Source: Streptomyces deccanensis (GTDB taxonomy: Bacteria > Actinomycetota > Actinomycetes > Streptomycetales > Streptomycetaceae). From it: a DNA stretch of 64,000 bases. The notes beneath the pieces are model-generated. The model did no database searches and was not told the origin of the DNA. It worked only from the letters and a program-made list of their open reading frames with translations. This document shows positions 44,193 to 52,408 of this stretch, piece by piece; positions within the stretch are counted from its first letter, which is position 1; every line of letters starts with the position of its first letter. The stretch lies in contig NZ_CP092431.1 of NCBI RefSeq assembly GCF_022385335.1, positions 3,968,001 through 4,032,000 of the forward strand, given 5' to 3'. Position numbers and translations under genes: made by a program.

Positions 44193-45863
44193 TCACACGT
44201 TCGGGGGCGCCCCCTCGATCGGACGTCCGAGCACACCGGGTCGCCGTTGCCACGGACGCGGGCCCGAAGGCGGCCGATATCCGACCCCCAGGGCGTCAAG
44301 TCGCGCGTAGTGGACCGTCATCCGCCGCTCGAAGTCGCCGAAGTCACGCTCGGCGGGGGCCGGCAGCCGGCTCCAGGCCACCTCGGCGAAGGCCGCCAGG
44401 CGCGGGAACGTCTGGTAGTCCACGCGCCCCTGGTCCTCCATCACCTCGGTCCACACATTGGCCTGGGCGCCGAGCACATGCCGAGCCTCGTCGCGCGTCA
44501 ACTCCGGGGGAACCGGCTCGAACCGGAAGACGTCCTCCAGGGTGCGTACGTAGCCGATGGGCACCGGCTCGTCGGGGCCGCCGTCCTGACGGTGGTCCAG
44601 ATACACCTGCTGCTCGGGGCACATGACCACGTCGTGGCCGGCGCGGGCCGCCGCGACCCCGCCCGCGTACCCCCGCCAGGACGACACGGCGGCCCCCGGC
44701 GCCAGGCCGAATCCCGTCGCCGCGCCCCCGCCCTCCAGGATCTCGTCCCATCCGATCAGGCGACGCCCGCGCGCGGCCAGCCAGTTGCCGAAGTGCCGGA
44801 CGAACCAGGACTGCAGCGCGTCCTCGTCCGCGAGCCCCAGCTCCCGGATCCGGGCCCGCACGGCGGCCGACTCCCGCCACTGGTCCTTGGGGCACTCGTC
44901 GCCACCGATGTGCACGAACGCCGAGAACGGGGCGGCATCGGCCGGAAACAGCTCCAGGACCTCCTCGAACACCCCCTCGTAGAAGCGCAGGGTGTGGTCG
45001 GTGGGGGCGAGCACGTTCCGGTTGACGCCCCAGGTGTCCCAGACGCCGAGGGCGGCCGTGTCGACGACATCGGTGTTGCCGAGCTCCGGGTACGCGGCGA
45101 TGGCGGCCTGGCTGTGTCCCGGGACGTCGATCTCGGGGACCACGGTGATGTGCCGTTCCGCCGCGTAGGCGACGATCTCGCGGAGGTCGTCCTGGGTGTA
45201 GTGACCGCCGTGCGGCTTCTCCTCCCACAGGGGCGAGGCGCGGTGGCCGGATTTCGTACGCGCCCGCCAGGAGCCGACCTCGGTCAGCCGGGGGTACCGC
45301 TTGATCTCGATCCGCCAGCCCTGGTCGTCCGTCAGGTGCAGGTGGAGGACGTTGAGTTTGTGCGCGGCCATCAGGTCCAGATAGCGCAGGATCCCGTCCT
45401 TGGGCATGAAGTGCCGGGCGACGTCGAGCATGAGGCCGCGCCAGCGGAAGCGGGGGCCGTCCTCGACCGTGACGTACGGCACGGTCCAGGCGCGGTCCCG
45501 GTCGATCGGGGCCCTGCGGTACGCCCCGGGACCGAAAAGCTGACGCAGCGTCTGGGCGCCCCAGAAGACACCGGCCGCGCCGCCGCCCTCGATCAGGACG
45601 CCGGAGGCATCGCTGACCAGGCGGTACTCCTCGGGGCCGAGTCCGGGGTCGAGCCGGAGCCCGATGCCGTCCCCCTCCGTGTCGTCGAGCTCGCGTCCCT
45701 CGCGCAGCGGCAGGCCGGTGGCGTCCCGCAGGACGGTGCCGAGCCAGTGGCCGACGCCCTCGGTCCCGTCGCAGGCGTGGAGCCGGGAGCGCGCCGTCAG
45801 CCGTACCTCGCCGGTGGTGGCGTCGACGGCGCGGGGCGCCGGAATCAGTTCGGGGTTCCGCAC
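44193..45863 (-). CDS. Beta-N-acetylhexosaminidase (GH20)
   Basis: 556 residues. Cleaves GlcNAc from chito-oligomers, acting after the ABC importer encoded upstream. The catalytic box FVHIGGDECPKDQW has Asp322-Glu323 as the acid pair of GH20 (substrate-assisted mechanism). A GH20b domain precedes it. It has no signal peptide, so it acts in the cytosol on imported oligomers. GTG start at 45863 overlaps/abuts the permease stop (spacing 1 bp), so it is translationally coupled. Confidence 0.92.
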   Translation of the reverse strand: MRNPELIPAPRAVDATTGEVRLTARSRLHACDGTEGVGHWLGTVLRDATGLPLREGRELDDTEGDGIGLRLDPGLGPEEYRLVSDASGVLIEGGGAAGVFWGAQTLRQLFGPGAYRRAPIDRDRAWTVPYVTVEDGPRFRWRGLMLDVARHFMPKDGILRYLDLMAAHKLNVLHLHLTDDQGWRIEIKRYPRLTEVGSWRARTKSGHRASPLWEEKPHGGHYTQDDLREIVAYAAERHITVVPEIDVPGHSQAAIAAYPELGNTDVVDTAALGVWDTWGVNRNVLAPTDHTLRFYEGVFEEVLELFPADAAPFSAFVHIGGDECPKDQWRESAAVRARIRELGLADEDALQSWFVRHFGNWLAARGRRLIGWDEILEGGGAATGFGLAPGAAVSSWRGYAGGVAAARAGHDVVMCPEQQVYLDHRQDGGPDEPVPIGYVRTLEDVFRFEPVPPELTRDEARHVLGAQANVWTEVMEDQGRVDYQTFPRLAAFAEVAWSRLPAPAERDFGDFERRMTVHYARLDALGVGYRPPSGPRPWQRRPGVLGRPIEGAPPNV

Positions 45864-45864
45864 A

Positions 45865-46707
45865 TCAGTCCTTGACCGCGCCGCCCAGTCCGGAGACCAG
45901 CCGCCGCTGTACGAGTACGAAGAAGACGAGCACCGGGACGGTCATCACCGTGGACGCCGCCATGACACCGCCCCAGTCCGGATCCTCCGGCTTGTAGAAG
46001 ACCAGGAGGGCCATCGGCAGGGTCGACTGGGAGGTGTCGCTGATGATGAACGACTTGGCGAACAGGAAGTCGTTCCAGGCCGAGATGAAGGAGAAGACGC
46101 TGGTGGCCACCAATCCCGGGAAGACGAGCGGGAAAAGGATCTGCCAGAGAAAGCGGGAACGGCTCGCCCCGTCGAGGTAGGCCGCCTCCTCCAGCGCCTC
46201 GGGTACGGCCTTCACGAAGCCCCTCAGCATCCAGATCGCGAACGGCAGCGAGAAGGCGATGTGCGGCAGGATCAGCGCGCCCAGGGTGTTGAGTTGGCCG
46301 AGGTCCCGCAGCTGGAAGAAGAGCGGGATGGTCAGCGCCTCCACCGGAACCATCTGGGCCACCAGGAACATGATCAGCAGGGTGGTCCGGAATCGGAAGC
46401 GGAATCGGGTGACCGCCGTCGCGGCGAGAAACGCGATGAGCGCGGAGGCGACGACCACCGCGCAGGCGACGACGAGGCTGTTGGCGAAGTAGCGGCCGAA
46501 TTCCTGCTGCCCGAAGACACGGCGGAAGGAATCCAGGGTCGGCGCGAGGGTCCACGGCCGGGGCTCGGACGACTCGATCTCCCCCGCCGGCTTGAAGGCG
46601 CTCAACACCATCCAGTAGAGGGGGAACGCCACGACGGCCGCGATGACCAGGGCGGAAGCCTCCGCAGCGAGCCGCCAGGGCCGCCTTACGAAACCCGGTG
46701 AATTCAC
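45865..46707 (-). CDS. Carbohydrate ABC transporter permease (MalG type)
   Basis: 280 residues, six helices, with the EAA loop EALEEAAYLDGASRSRFLWQILFPL. GTG start overlaps the preceding permease stop by 4 bp. Partner of the permease and binding protein. Inner membrane. The operon lacks an ATPase gene, so the shared MsiK protein probably energises it, as in other Streptomyces CUT1 importers. Confidence 0.9.
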   Translation of the reverse strand: MNSPGFVRRPWRLAAEASALVIAAVVAFPLYWMVLSAFKPAGEIESSEPRPWTLAPTLDSFRRVFGQQEFGRYFANSLVVACAVVVASALIAFLAATAVTRFRFRFRTTLLIMFLVAQMVPVEALTIPLFFQLRDLGQLNTLGALILPHIAFSLPFAIWMLRGFVKAVPEALEEAAYLDGASRSRFLWQILFPLVFPGLVATSVFSFISAWNDFLFAKSFIISDTSQSTLPMALLVFYKPEDPDWGGVMAASTVMTVPVLVFFVLVQRRLVSGLGGAVKD

Positions 46708-47693
46708 AGCTCCTCCCCCTGTCTGCGCAGCAGTCGCAAATACACCAGGGTGATCACGAGCAGAATCACCAGCATCACCACGCCGATCGCCGAACCGAGG
46801 CTGTACTGCGAGGACGCGAAGGCCTTCTGATAGGCGTACACGTTCAGGACGAGGTTCTGGCCCGCGATTCCGCCGCCGCCCGTCATCACATAGATCTGGG
46901 TGAAGACCTTGAAGTCCCAGATGATCGACTGAATGGTGACGACGACGAGGATCGGACGGAGCATCGGCGCGAGGACCGACCGCCAGATCCGCCACTGCGA
47001 GGCGCCGTCCAGAGCGGCGGCCTCCAGCACCTCGGAGGGCACGGAACGGATACCGGCGTAGACGGTCACCATCACGAACGGGAAGGAACACCAGACCACT
47101 TCGAGCAGGACGAGGAAGAAGGCGCTGTAACGCCCGTACGTCCAGGAGTGATCGCCCAGTCCCAGGATCCGGTTGACCGGCCCGAAGTCCGGGTCGAACA
47201 GCAGCAGCCAGACCGTGGAGCCGGTGATCGCCGGGGTCGCCCACGCGCCGAGCGCGGCCAGCATCAACGCGAGCCGGGGCACGGCCCGTACTCGTGTCAG
47301 CAGCACGGCGAGCGCGCACCCGACGGCGAGTGTGGACACCACACACGCCGCCGCGAACACGACCGTGGCCAGCAGCACCCGCCAGAACTCGGCGTCCCCG
47401 AACAACTCGGCGTAGTTCCCGACCCCCTGGAAAGTAGCCGGTTCCCCACCACTGACCTGCGCCTGCGTGTACTCGAAGAGCGATATCAGCCCAAGCTGAT
47501 AGATGGGATAGAGAAGCAACCCACCGAGGACGACAAGAGCAGGGGCGAGATAAAGCCATGGAGCCCACCCACCCCCGCCCCGATAGGGGCGCGGGGAACT
47601 GCGCGACAAACCACGACGCACCCGAGGCCGCCCACGCACAGCACCCCCCACCCCCCCAGGCGCCCCCCGCTCAACCAGCGGAGCCGAACGCAT
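46704..47693 (-). CDS. Carbohydrate ABC transporter permease (MalF type)
   Basis: 329 residues with helix 1 WLYLAPALVVLGGLLLY and EAA loop SEVLEAAALDGASQWRIWRSVLAPML. The start (47693) overlaps the end of the binding-protein gene by 23 bp. About 40 N-terminal residues (GLSRSSPRPYRGGGG) are encoded by the dispersed repeat (47585-47606), so the true start may be further in. Confidence 0.88.
   Translation of the reverse strand: MRSAPLVERGAPGGVGGAVRGRPRVRRGLSRSSPRPYRGGGGWAPWLYLAPALVVLGGLLLYPIYQLGLISLFEYTQAQVSGGEPATFQGVGNYAELFGDAEFWRVLLATVVFAAACVVSTLAVGCALAVLLTRVRAVPRLALMLAALGAWATPAITGSTVWLLLFDPDFGPVNRILGLGDHSWTYGRYSAFFLVLLEVVWCSFPFVMVTVYAGIRSVPSEVLEAAALDGASQWRIWRSVLAPMLRPILVVVTIQSIIWDFKVFTQIYVMTGGGGIAGQNLVLNVYAYQKAFASSQYSLGSAIGVVMLVILLVITLVYLRLLRRQGEEL
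47585..47606. repeat. Arm of the dispersed repeat inside permease 5' end
   Basis: AGGGGCGCGGGGAACTGCGC(GA) is the right arm of the 14578-14717 unit. Here it is read in frame as part of the permease N-terminus. Confidence 0.8.
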
Positions 47694-48972
47694 CGTTCAT
47701 CTGCTTCGCCGCGTCCTCGGACGCCTCGGCCACGTCCTTCTTGCCGCTGACGACCTCCTGGAACATCGTCGGCAGCACCAGCGAGGCGTCGATCTGCGAC
47801 CAGGCCGGCGAGACGGGCACGAACTTCGTGCCGGACGACAGCGTCTTCACGAACGGCTCGATGAACGGCTCCTCCTTCGCCGCCTCGGCCCGCACGTCCG
47901 TGTACGTCGGCAGGAAGCCCATCGCGTCGAAGAGTTCGCCCTGCGTCTCCTTGGACGCCAGCCGCTTCATCAGGTCGACCGCGAGGGTGCGGTGCGTGGT
48001 GCTCTTCAGGACGCCGACGTTGTTGCCGCCCGCGAACGCCGGGGCCACCGAACCGGACTTCACGCCCGGCAGCGGTACGACCGCGTACTTGCCCTTGACC
48101 TTGCCGGCCTCCACGGCGGCGTGGCTGAAGTCACCGCCGATCGCCATGCCCGCCTTGCCCGCGGCGAACGCGGTGACCGTGTCGTTGCCGCCCATGCTCG
48201 CGCACTTGGCGGCGGGGCAGTTGTCGTCGCCGAAGAGCGAGGTGTAGGCCTCGATGCCCTTCTGGGCGGCCGCGCTGTCGATGGTGGAGGCGTACGAGCC
48301 GCCCTTGCCCTCGGCTATCTCGCCGCCGTTGGCCCAGACGAAGGGCATGGCGCCGTAGGTGTAGGCGCCGCCGACGACGAGCCCGTACAGGTCGGGCTGG
48401 GCCGCGCGGATCCGCTTGGCGGTGGTGGCCAGTTCGTCCAGGGTCTTCGGGGGTTCGAGGCCGAGTTCCTCGAAGACGTCGGTGCGGTAGTACAGGGCGC
48501 GGACGCCCACGAAGAACGGCGCCCCGTAGACCTTTCCCTCGACGGTCACGGACGTCTTGGCGGTCGGGTCGGAGTCCTTGGCCTCGGACCAGGAGTTGAA
48601 GTCCGCGGTGACGTCGGCGAGTCCGCCGTCCTTCACATAGCCGGCGGTGTCCGTGTTGCCGTACTCGATGACATCGGGGGCGCTCTTGGGGTCGTTGAAG
48701 GCGGCCTTGATGCGCTGGGCGCGGGTCTCGACGGGGATGTACTCGACCTTCACCTTCGCGCCGTCGTGCGCCTTCTCGAAGGCGGCGACCACCTTGTCGA
48801 CGACCTTCTGCTTCGGCTCGTTGCTCACCTCCTGGAAGAGCCAGACGCGGAGGGTGCCGGTCTTCTCGTCCTCCCCGGAGGAGGAGTTGTCGGAGGTCTG
48901 GGGGGCGCAGGCGGTCAGCCCGGCGAGGGCCAGTGCCGCTGCGGGCGCGGCGAGTCGGGCGGCGAGCTTCAT
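47671..48972 (-). CDS. Carbohydrate ABC transporter substrate-binding lipoprotein
   Basis: 433-residue CUT1 solute-binding protein. Signal peptide MKLAARLAAPAAALALAGLTAC with lipobox LTAC (lipid anchor at Cys22). Typical features: LRVWLFQEVSN, AAFEKAHDGAKVKVEYIPV, APFFVGVRALYYRTDVFEELG. GGAGGATT site before the ATG. With the GH20 enzyme downstream, GlcNAc oligomers or related sugars are likely ligands. A palindrome at 49003-49021 precedes it. Confidence 0.9.
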   Translation of the reverse strand: MKLAARLAAPAAALALAGLTACAPQTSDNSSSGEDEKTGTLRVWLFQEVSNEPKQKVVDKVVAAFEKAHDGAKVKVEYIPVETRAQRIKAAFNDPKSAPDVIEYGNTDTAGYVKDGGLADVTADFNSWSEAKDSDPTAKTSVTVEGKVYGAPFFVGVRALYYRTDVFEELGLEPPKTLDELATTAKRIRAAQPDLYGLVVGGAYTYGAMPFVWANGGEIAEGKGGSYASTIDSAAAQKGIEAYTSLFGDDNCPAAKCASMGGNDTVTAFAAGKAGMAIGGDFSHAAVEAGKVKGKYAVVPLPGVKSGSVAPAFAGGNNVGVLKSTTHRTLAVDLMKRLASKETQGELFDAMGFLPTYTDVRAEAAKEEPFIEPFVKTLSSGTKFVPVSPAWSQIDASLVLPTMFQEVVSGKKDVAEASEDAAKQMNDAFGSAG

Positions 48973-49002
48973 CGAGCGAATCCTCCGGAGGGGGGAGCGG
49001 AG

Positions 49003-49021
49003 CGTTGCATTCTCTGCAACG
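49003..49021. promoter_or_regulatory. Operator-like palindrome of the sugar importer operon
   Basis: CGTTGCA-TTCTC-TGCAACG: perfect 7-bp arms, 31 bp upstream of the binding-protein start. The form resembles LacI/ROK-family sugar operators and differs from the DasR box. No regulator gene is adjacent. Confidence 0.55.
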
Positions 49022-49199
49022 GGCGTTCTGCTCTACACAACACACCGGAGGCTATGGAGTACATGAACATGACCACAAGAGGTCTCCACCACCTTGTGAT
49101 CCACGGAAGCGTTCCGCGCAACGAAGCCCCGCACAAAGGACACGACAAAGCCCGGGGGCACCCGCCGCGCGGGCGCTCCCGAGCCGATCGCGTCCTGGG

Positions 49200-49481
49200 C
49201 TACTTCTTGCCGTCGCCCTGGTCGTCGCCGCCCGCGCCGAGGGATTCGAAGATCTCCTTGCACATGGGGCACACGGGGTACTTCTTCGGGTCGCGGCCCG
49301 GGACCCACACCTTGCCGCACAACGCCACGACGGGCGTGCCGTCGAGGGCGCTCGCCATGATCTTGTCCTTCTGGACGTAGTGGGCGAAGCGCTCGTGGTC
49401 ACCATCGCCGTGCGACGTCTGCGGCGTCGGCTCGACGAGGGTCCCCGTACCAGTCCCGCGCTCGGGCTCAAGAGTGCTCAT
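49200..49481 (-). CDS. DUF3039 family protein
   Basis: 93 residues: MSTLEPERGTGTGTLVE..., HERFAHYVQKDKIMASALDGTPVVALCGKVWVPGRDP... and CPMCKEIFESL. The Cys pairs (LCGK, CPMC) suggest a zinc knuckle. Conserved in actinobacteria, function unknown. Confidence 0.85.
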   Translation of the reverse strand: MSTLEPERGTGTGTLVEPTPQTSHGDGDHERFAHYVQKDKIMASALDGTPVVALCGKVWVPGRDPKKYPVCPMCKEIFESLGAGGDDQGDGKK

Positions 49482-49510
49482 GACGCCAAGGGTACTGAAG
49501 CGCACCCGCA

Positions 49511-50083
49511 TCAGTTGAGCGAAGGGTCGTCCGGGTAGGTGGCCACCATCGCCAGTTCGCTGCGCTGGCGGCGCAGGACCTCGCGCCAAAGGCGTTCCGG
49601 GCAGGGCGAGGAGACGTCGCCCGGTTCGGACTCGACGACGTACCAGGCGCCCTCCGCCAGTTCGTCCTCCAACTGGCCGGGCCCCCAGCCGGCGTACCCG
49701 GCGAAGATCCGCAGCGAGCCGAGCGCGGACGCCAGCAGCTCCGGCGGGGCCTCCAGGTCGACCAGGCCGATCGCGCCGTGCACGCGCCGCCAGCCGAGCG
49801 GGGTCCGGTCCACGGAGCCGCCGCCGGGGATCACCGCGACCCCCAGCGCCGCGTCCAGTTGCACCGGGCCGCCCTGGAAGACGACCCCGGGCTCGCCGGC
49901 GAGATCCGCCCAGCCCTCCAGGATGTCGCCGACGTCCACCGGGGTGGGCCGGTTGAGGACCACGCCGAGCGAGCCCTTCTCGTCGTGGTCGAGGAGCAGC
50001 ACGACAGCGCGGTCGAAGTTCGGGTCCGCCAGGGCGGGCGTGGCCACGAGCAGCCGCCCTGTGAGCGAGGACACCTCGGTCAT
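49511..50083 (-). CDS. YqgE/AlgH family protein
   Basis: 190 residues with LTGRLLVATPALADPNFDRAVVLLLDHDEKGSLGVVLNRP and YAGWGPGQLEDELAEGAWYVV, diagnostic for YqgE/AlgH (DUF179). Function is not established; some members influence transcription. An upstream ATG at 50092 is an alternative start. Confidence 0.92.
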   Translation of the reverse strand: MTEVSSLTGRLLVATPALADPNFDRAVVLLLDHDEKGSLGVVLNRPTPVDVGDILEGWADLAGEPGVVFQGGPVQLDAALGVAVIPGGGSVDRTPLGWRRVHGAIGLVDLEAPPELLASALGSLRIFAGYAGWGPGQLEDELAEGAWYVVESEPGDVSSPCPERLWREVLRRQRSELAMVATYPDDPSLN

Positions 50084-50395
50084 GCCAGACATGATCCCGC
50101 ATCCCGCCCGGGTACGGGGAGCCAATGCCCGCAGCGGTGTGCGCGCAGCTCACGGCGCGCGGGGAGCCGACGGGGCGCACGGCCGACACGGTGACCCCGC
50201 GTGGCCGGTGATGAACGGTACGTATTGTGGCGAATCCATGACGTGGCTGAGAAGCACTTGGGCTTACGGAAGGGGGGTGGGCGGCGATTACGCTAGCTCT
50301 CCGGCTCGCGCCGCGCCGGCCCCCGCACCACGGGTCCGTCGGCCGTCCGCCCGCGCCGCACACGCCTCTGCCCAACTCCACGGAACGCGAGATCC
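50084..50395. other. Divergent promoter region of yqgE-like gene and murA
   Basis: About 310 bp without a gene. It should hold the murA promoter; no clear -35/-10 pair is seen by eye, and no strong Shine-Dalgarno precedes the murA ATG. Confidence 0.5.
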
Positions 50396-51742
50396 ATGAC
50401 CGTCAACGGCTCTGACGACGTACTGCTTGTACACGGCGGCACCCCGCTCAGTGGCGAGATCCGTGTCCGCGGTGCGAAGAACCTCGTACCCAAGGCCATG
50501 GTCGCCGCGCTGCTCGGCAGCGGTCCGAGCCGGCTGCGCAACGTCCCCGACATCCGCGACGTACGGGTCGTGCGCGGACTGCTGCAGCTGCATGGCGTAA
50601 CGGTCCGCCCGGGCGACGAGCCGGGCGAGCTGGTGATGGACCCGACGAACGTGGAGAGCGCGAACGTCGCCGACATCGACGCCCACGCGGGCTCGTCGCG
50701 CATCCCGATCCTCTTCTGCGGCCCGCTCCTGCACCGCCTCGGCCACGCGTTCATCCCCGGCCTCGGCGGCTGCGACATCGGCGGCCGCCCGATCGACTTC
50801 CACTTCGAGGTGCTGCGGCAGTTCGGCGCGAAGATCGAGAAGCGGGAGGACGGCCAGTACCTGGAGGCGCCGCGGCGGCTGCGGGGCACGAAGATCCAGC
50901 TGCCGTACCCGTCCGTGGGCGCCACGGAGCAGGTGCTGCTGACCGCCGTCCTCGCGGAGGGCGTGACGGAACTCGCGAACGCGGCCATCGAGCCCGAGAT
51001 CGAGGACCTGATCTGCGTCCTGCAGAAGATGGGCGCCATCATCGCGATGGACACCGACCGCACGATCCGCATCACCGGTGTGGACTCGCTCGGCGGCTAC
51101 AACCACAAGGCGCTCCCGGACCGCCTGGAGGCCGCCTCCTGGGCGTCCGCCGCGCTGGCGACCGAGGGCGACATCTACGTCCGCGGCGCCCAGCAGCGCT
51201 CGATGATGACGTTCCTGAACACCTACCGGAAGGTGGGCGGTGCCTTCGAGATCGACGACGAGGGCATCCGCTTCTGGCACCCGGGCGGCCAGCTGAAGTC
51301 GATCGCGCTGGAGACGGACGTCCACCCGGGCTTCCAGACCGACTGGCAGCAGCCCCTGGTCGTCGCGCTGACGCAGGCCACCGGCCTCTCGATCGTCCAC
51401 GAGACGGTCTACGAGTCCCGGCTCGGGTTCACCTCCGCGCTGAACCAGATGGGTGCGCACATCCAGCTCTACCGCGAGTGCCTCGGCGGCTCCGACTGCC
51501 GCTTCGGCCAGCGCAACTTCCTGCACTCGGCCGTCGTCTCCGGCCCCACCCGGCTGCAGGGCGCCGACCTGGTCATCCCCGACCTGCGCGGCGGCTTCTC
51601 GTACCTCATCGCCGCCCTCGCGGCCCAGGGCACCTCCCGGGTCCACGGCATCGACCTGATCAACCGCGGCTACGAGAACTTCATGGAGAAGCTCATGGAA
51701 CTCGGCGCGAAGGTGGAACTGCCGGGCAAGGCTCTCGGCTAG
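50396..51742 (+). CDS. murA: UDP-N-acetylglucosamine 1-carboxyvinyltransferase
   Basis: First committed step of peptidoglycan synthesis: transfers enolpyruvate from PEP to UDP-GlcNAc in the cytosol. 448 residues. GAKNLVPKAMVAALL start, catalytic loop GGCDIGGRPIDFH with Cys126 (fosfomycin target), and the C-terminal GGFSYLIAALAAQGTSRVHG...YENFMEKLMELGAKVE. Full length. It converges with the hup gene, and a long hairpin separates the two. Confidence 0.95.
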   Translation: MTVNGSDDVLLVHGGTPLSGEIRVRGAKNLVPKAMVAALLGSGPSRLRNVPDIRDVRVVRGLLQLHGVTVRPGDEPGELVMDPTNVESANVADIDAHAGSSRIPILFCGPLLHRLGHAFIPGLGGCDIGGRPIDFHFEVLRQFGAKIEKREDGQYLEAPRRLRGTKIQLPYPSVGATEQVLLTAVLAEGVTELANAAIEPEIEDLICVLQKMGAIIAMDTDRTIRITGVDSLGGYNHKALPDRLEAASWASAALATEGDIYVRGAQQRSMMTFLNTYRKVGGAFEIDDEGIRFWHPGGQLKSIALETDVHPGFQTDWQQPLVVALTQATGLSIVHETVYESRLGFTSALNQMGAHIQLYRECLGGSDCRFGQRNFLHSAVVSGPTRLQGADLVIPDLRGGFSYLIAALAAQGTSRVHGIDLINRGYENFMEKLMELGAKVELPGKALG

Positions 51743-51769
51743 CGGTACGACAGGCCCCACGGCACGACG

Positions 51770-51807
51770 ATGGGGGCGGCACCTGGAAGACCAGGTGCCG
51801 CCCCCAT
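51770..51807. terminator. Bidirectional terminator murA/hup
   Basis: 17-bp perfect stem (51770-51786 with 51791-51807) and a 4-nt loop between convergent genes. Confidence 0.9.
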
Positions 51808-51856
51808 CAGGCGTTCTACGCGCGCCACACCATCCCCGGAAGGACGGACGGCAAGG

Positions 51857-52138
51857 TTACTTGCCCTTCGCCGCTTCCTTGAGCTTGCTGCCCGCGGAGA
51901 CCTTCACGCTGTAGCCGGCGGGGATCTGGATCGGGTCGCCGGTCTGCGGGTTGCGAGCGGTGCGAGCGGCACGGTGGGTGCGCTCGAAGGTCAGGAAGCC
52001 GGGGATGGTGACCTTCTCGTCGCCCTTGGCGACGATGTCGCCGACGACCTCGGCGAACGCGGCCAGCACGGCGTCGGCGTCCTTGCGGGTCACCTCGGCA
52101 CGGTCGGCCAGCGCGGCCACCAGCTCACTGCGGTTCAT
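51857..52138 (-). CDS. hup: HU family DNA-binding protein
   Basis: 93-residue nucleoid protein that bends and compacts DNA. It has MNRSELVAALADRAEVTRKDADAVL, the GFLTFERTHRAARTARNPQTGDPIQIPA arm region and a Lys-rich end without the long Lys tail of the second (HupS-type) Streptomyces HU; this matches HupA. GGGAG before the ATG. Confidence 0.95.
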   Translation of the reverse strand: MNRSELVAALADRAEVTRKDADAVLAAFAEVVGDIVAKGDEKVTIPGFLTFERTHRAARTARNPQTGDPIQIPAGYSVKVSAGSKLKEAAKGK

Positions 52139-52142
52139 GTTG

Positions 52143-52307
52143 TTACTCCCGTGTTCTTCTTGCCGTTGAGGCGGACCCGGGTCCGTCGTCAGACCCTCGC
52201 GCCCAGAAACGCATCCTGCACTCACCTGCGGCGGGAAAGCCAATCCGGCACCCCTGGGGAGTCACACGAACACCCTTGGGAGTCACATGCACGCCCATGG
52301 GAGTCAT
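52143..52307 (-). other. Possible leader ORF with VTPxG repeats upstream of hup
   Basis: A 54-codon frame ends 4 bp before the HU start. It encodes a 7-residue repeat (VTPMGVH, VTPKGVR, VTPQGCR), from the 21-bp tandem repeats at 52253-52309. It may be a leader peptide or a by-product of the DNA repeat. Confidence 0.3.
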
Positions 52308-52309
52308 GG
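52253..52309. repeat. 21-bp tandem repeats upstream of hup
   Basis: Three units (52253, 52274, 52295; the third partial) with common core TGGGAGTCA after CC. Copies differ at few positions. In the promoter or leader region of hup. Confidence 0.8.
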
Positions 52310-52408
52310 CAGGCCTGAGCTTGGCCGCCACACTAAAGGGCGGCGCAAGCACTCCGGCCCCGCGACGCGCCGACGGCGCGGGGCCGTGGCCACCGTCACA
52401 GCGGGGGT

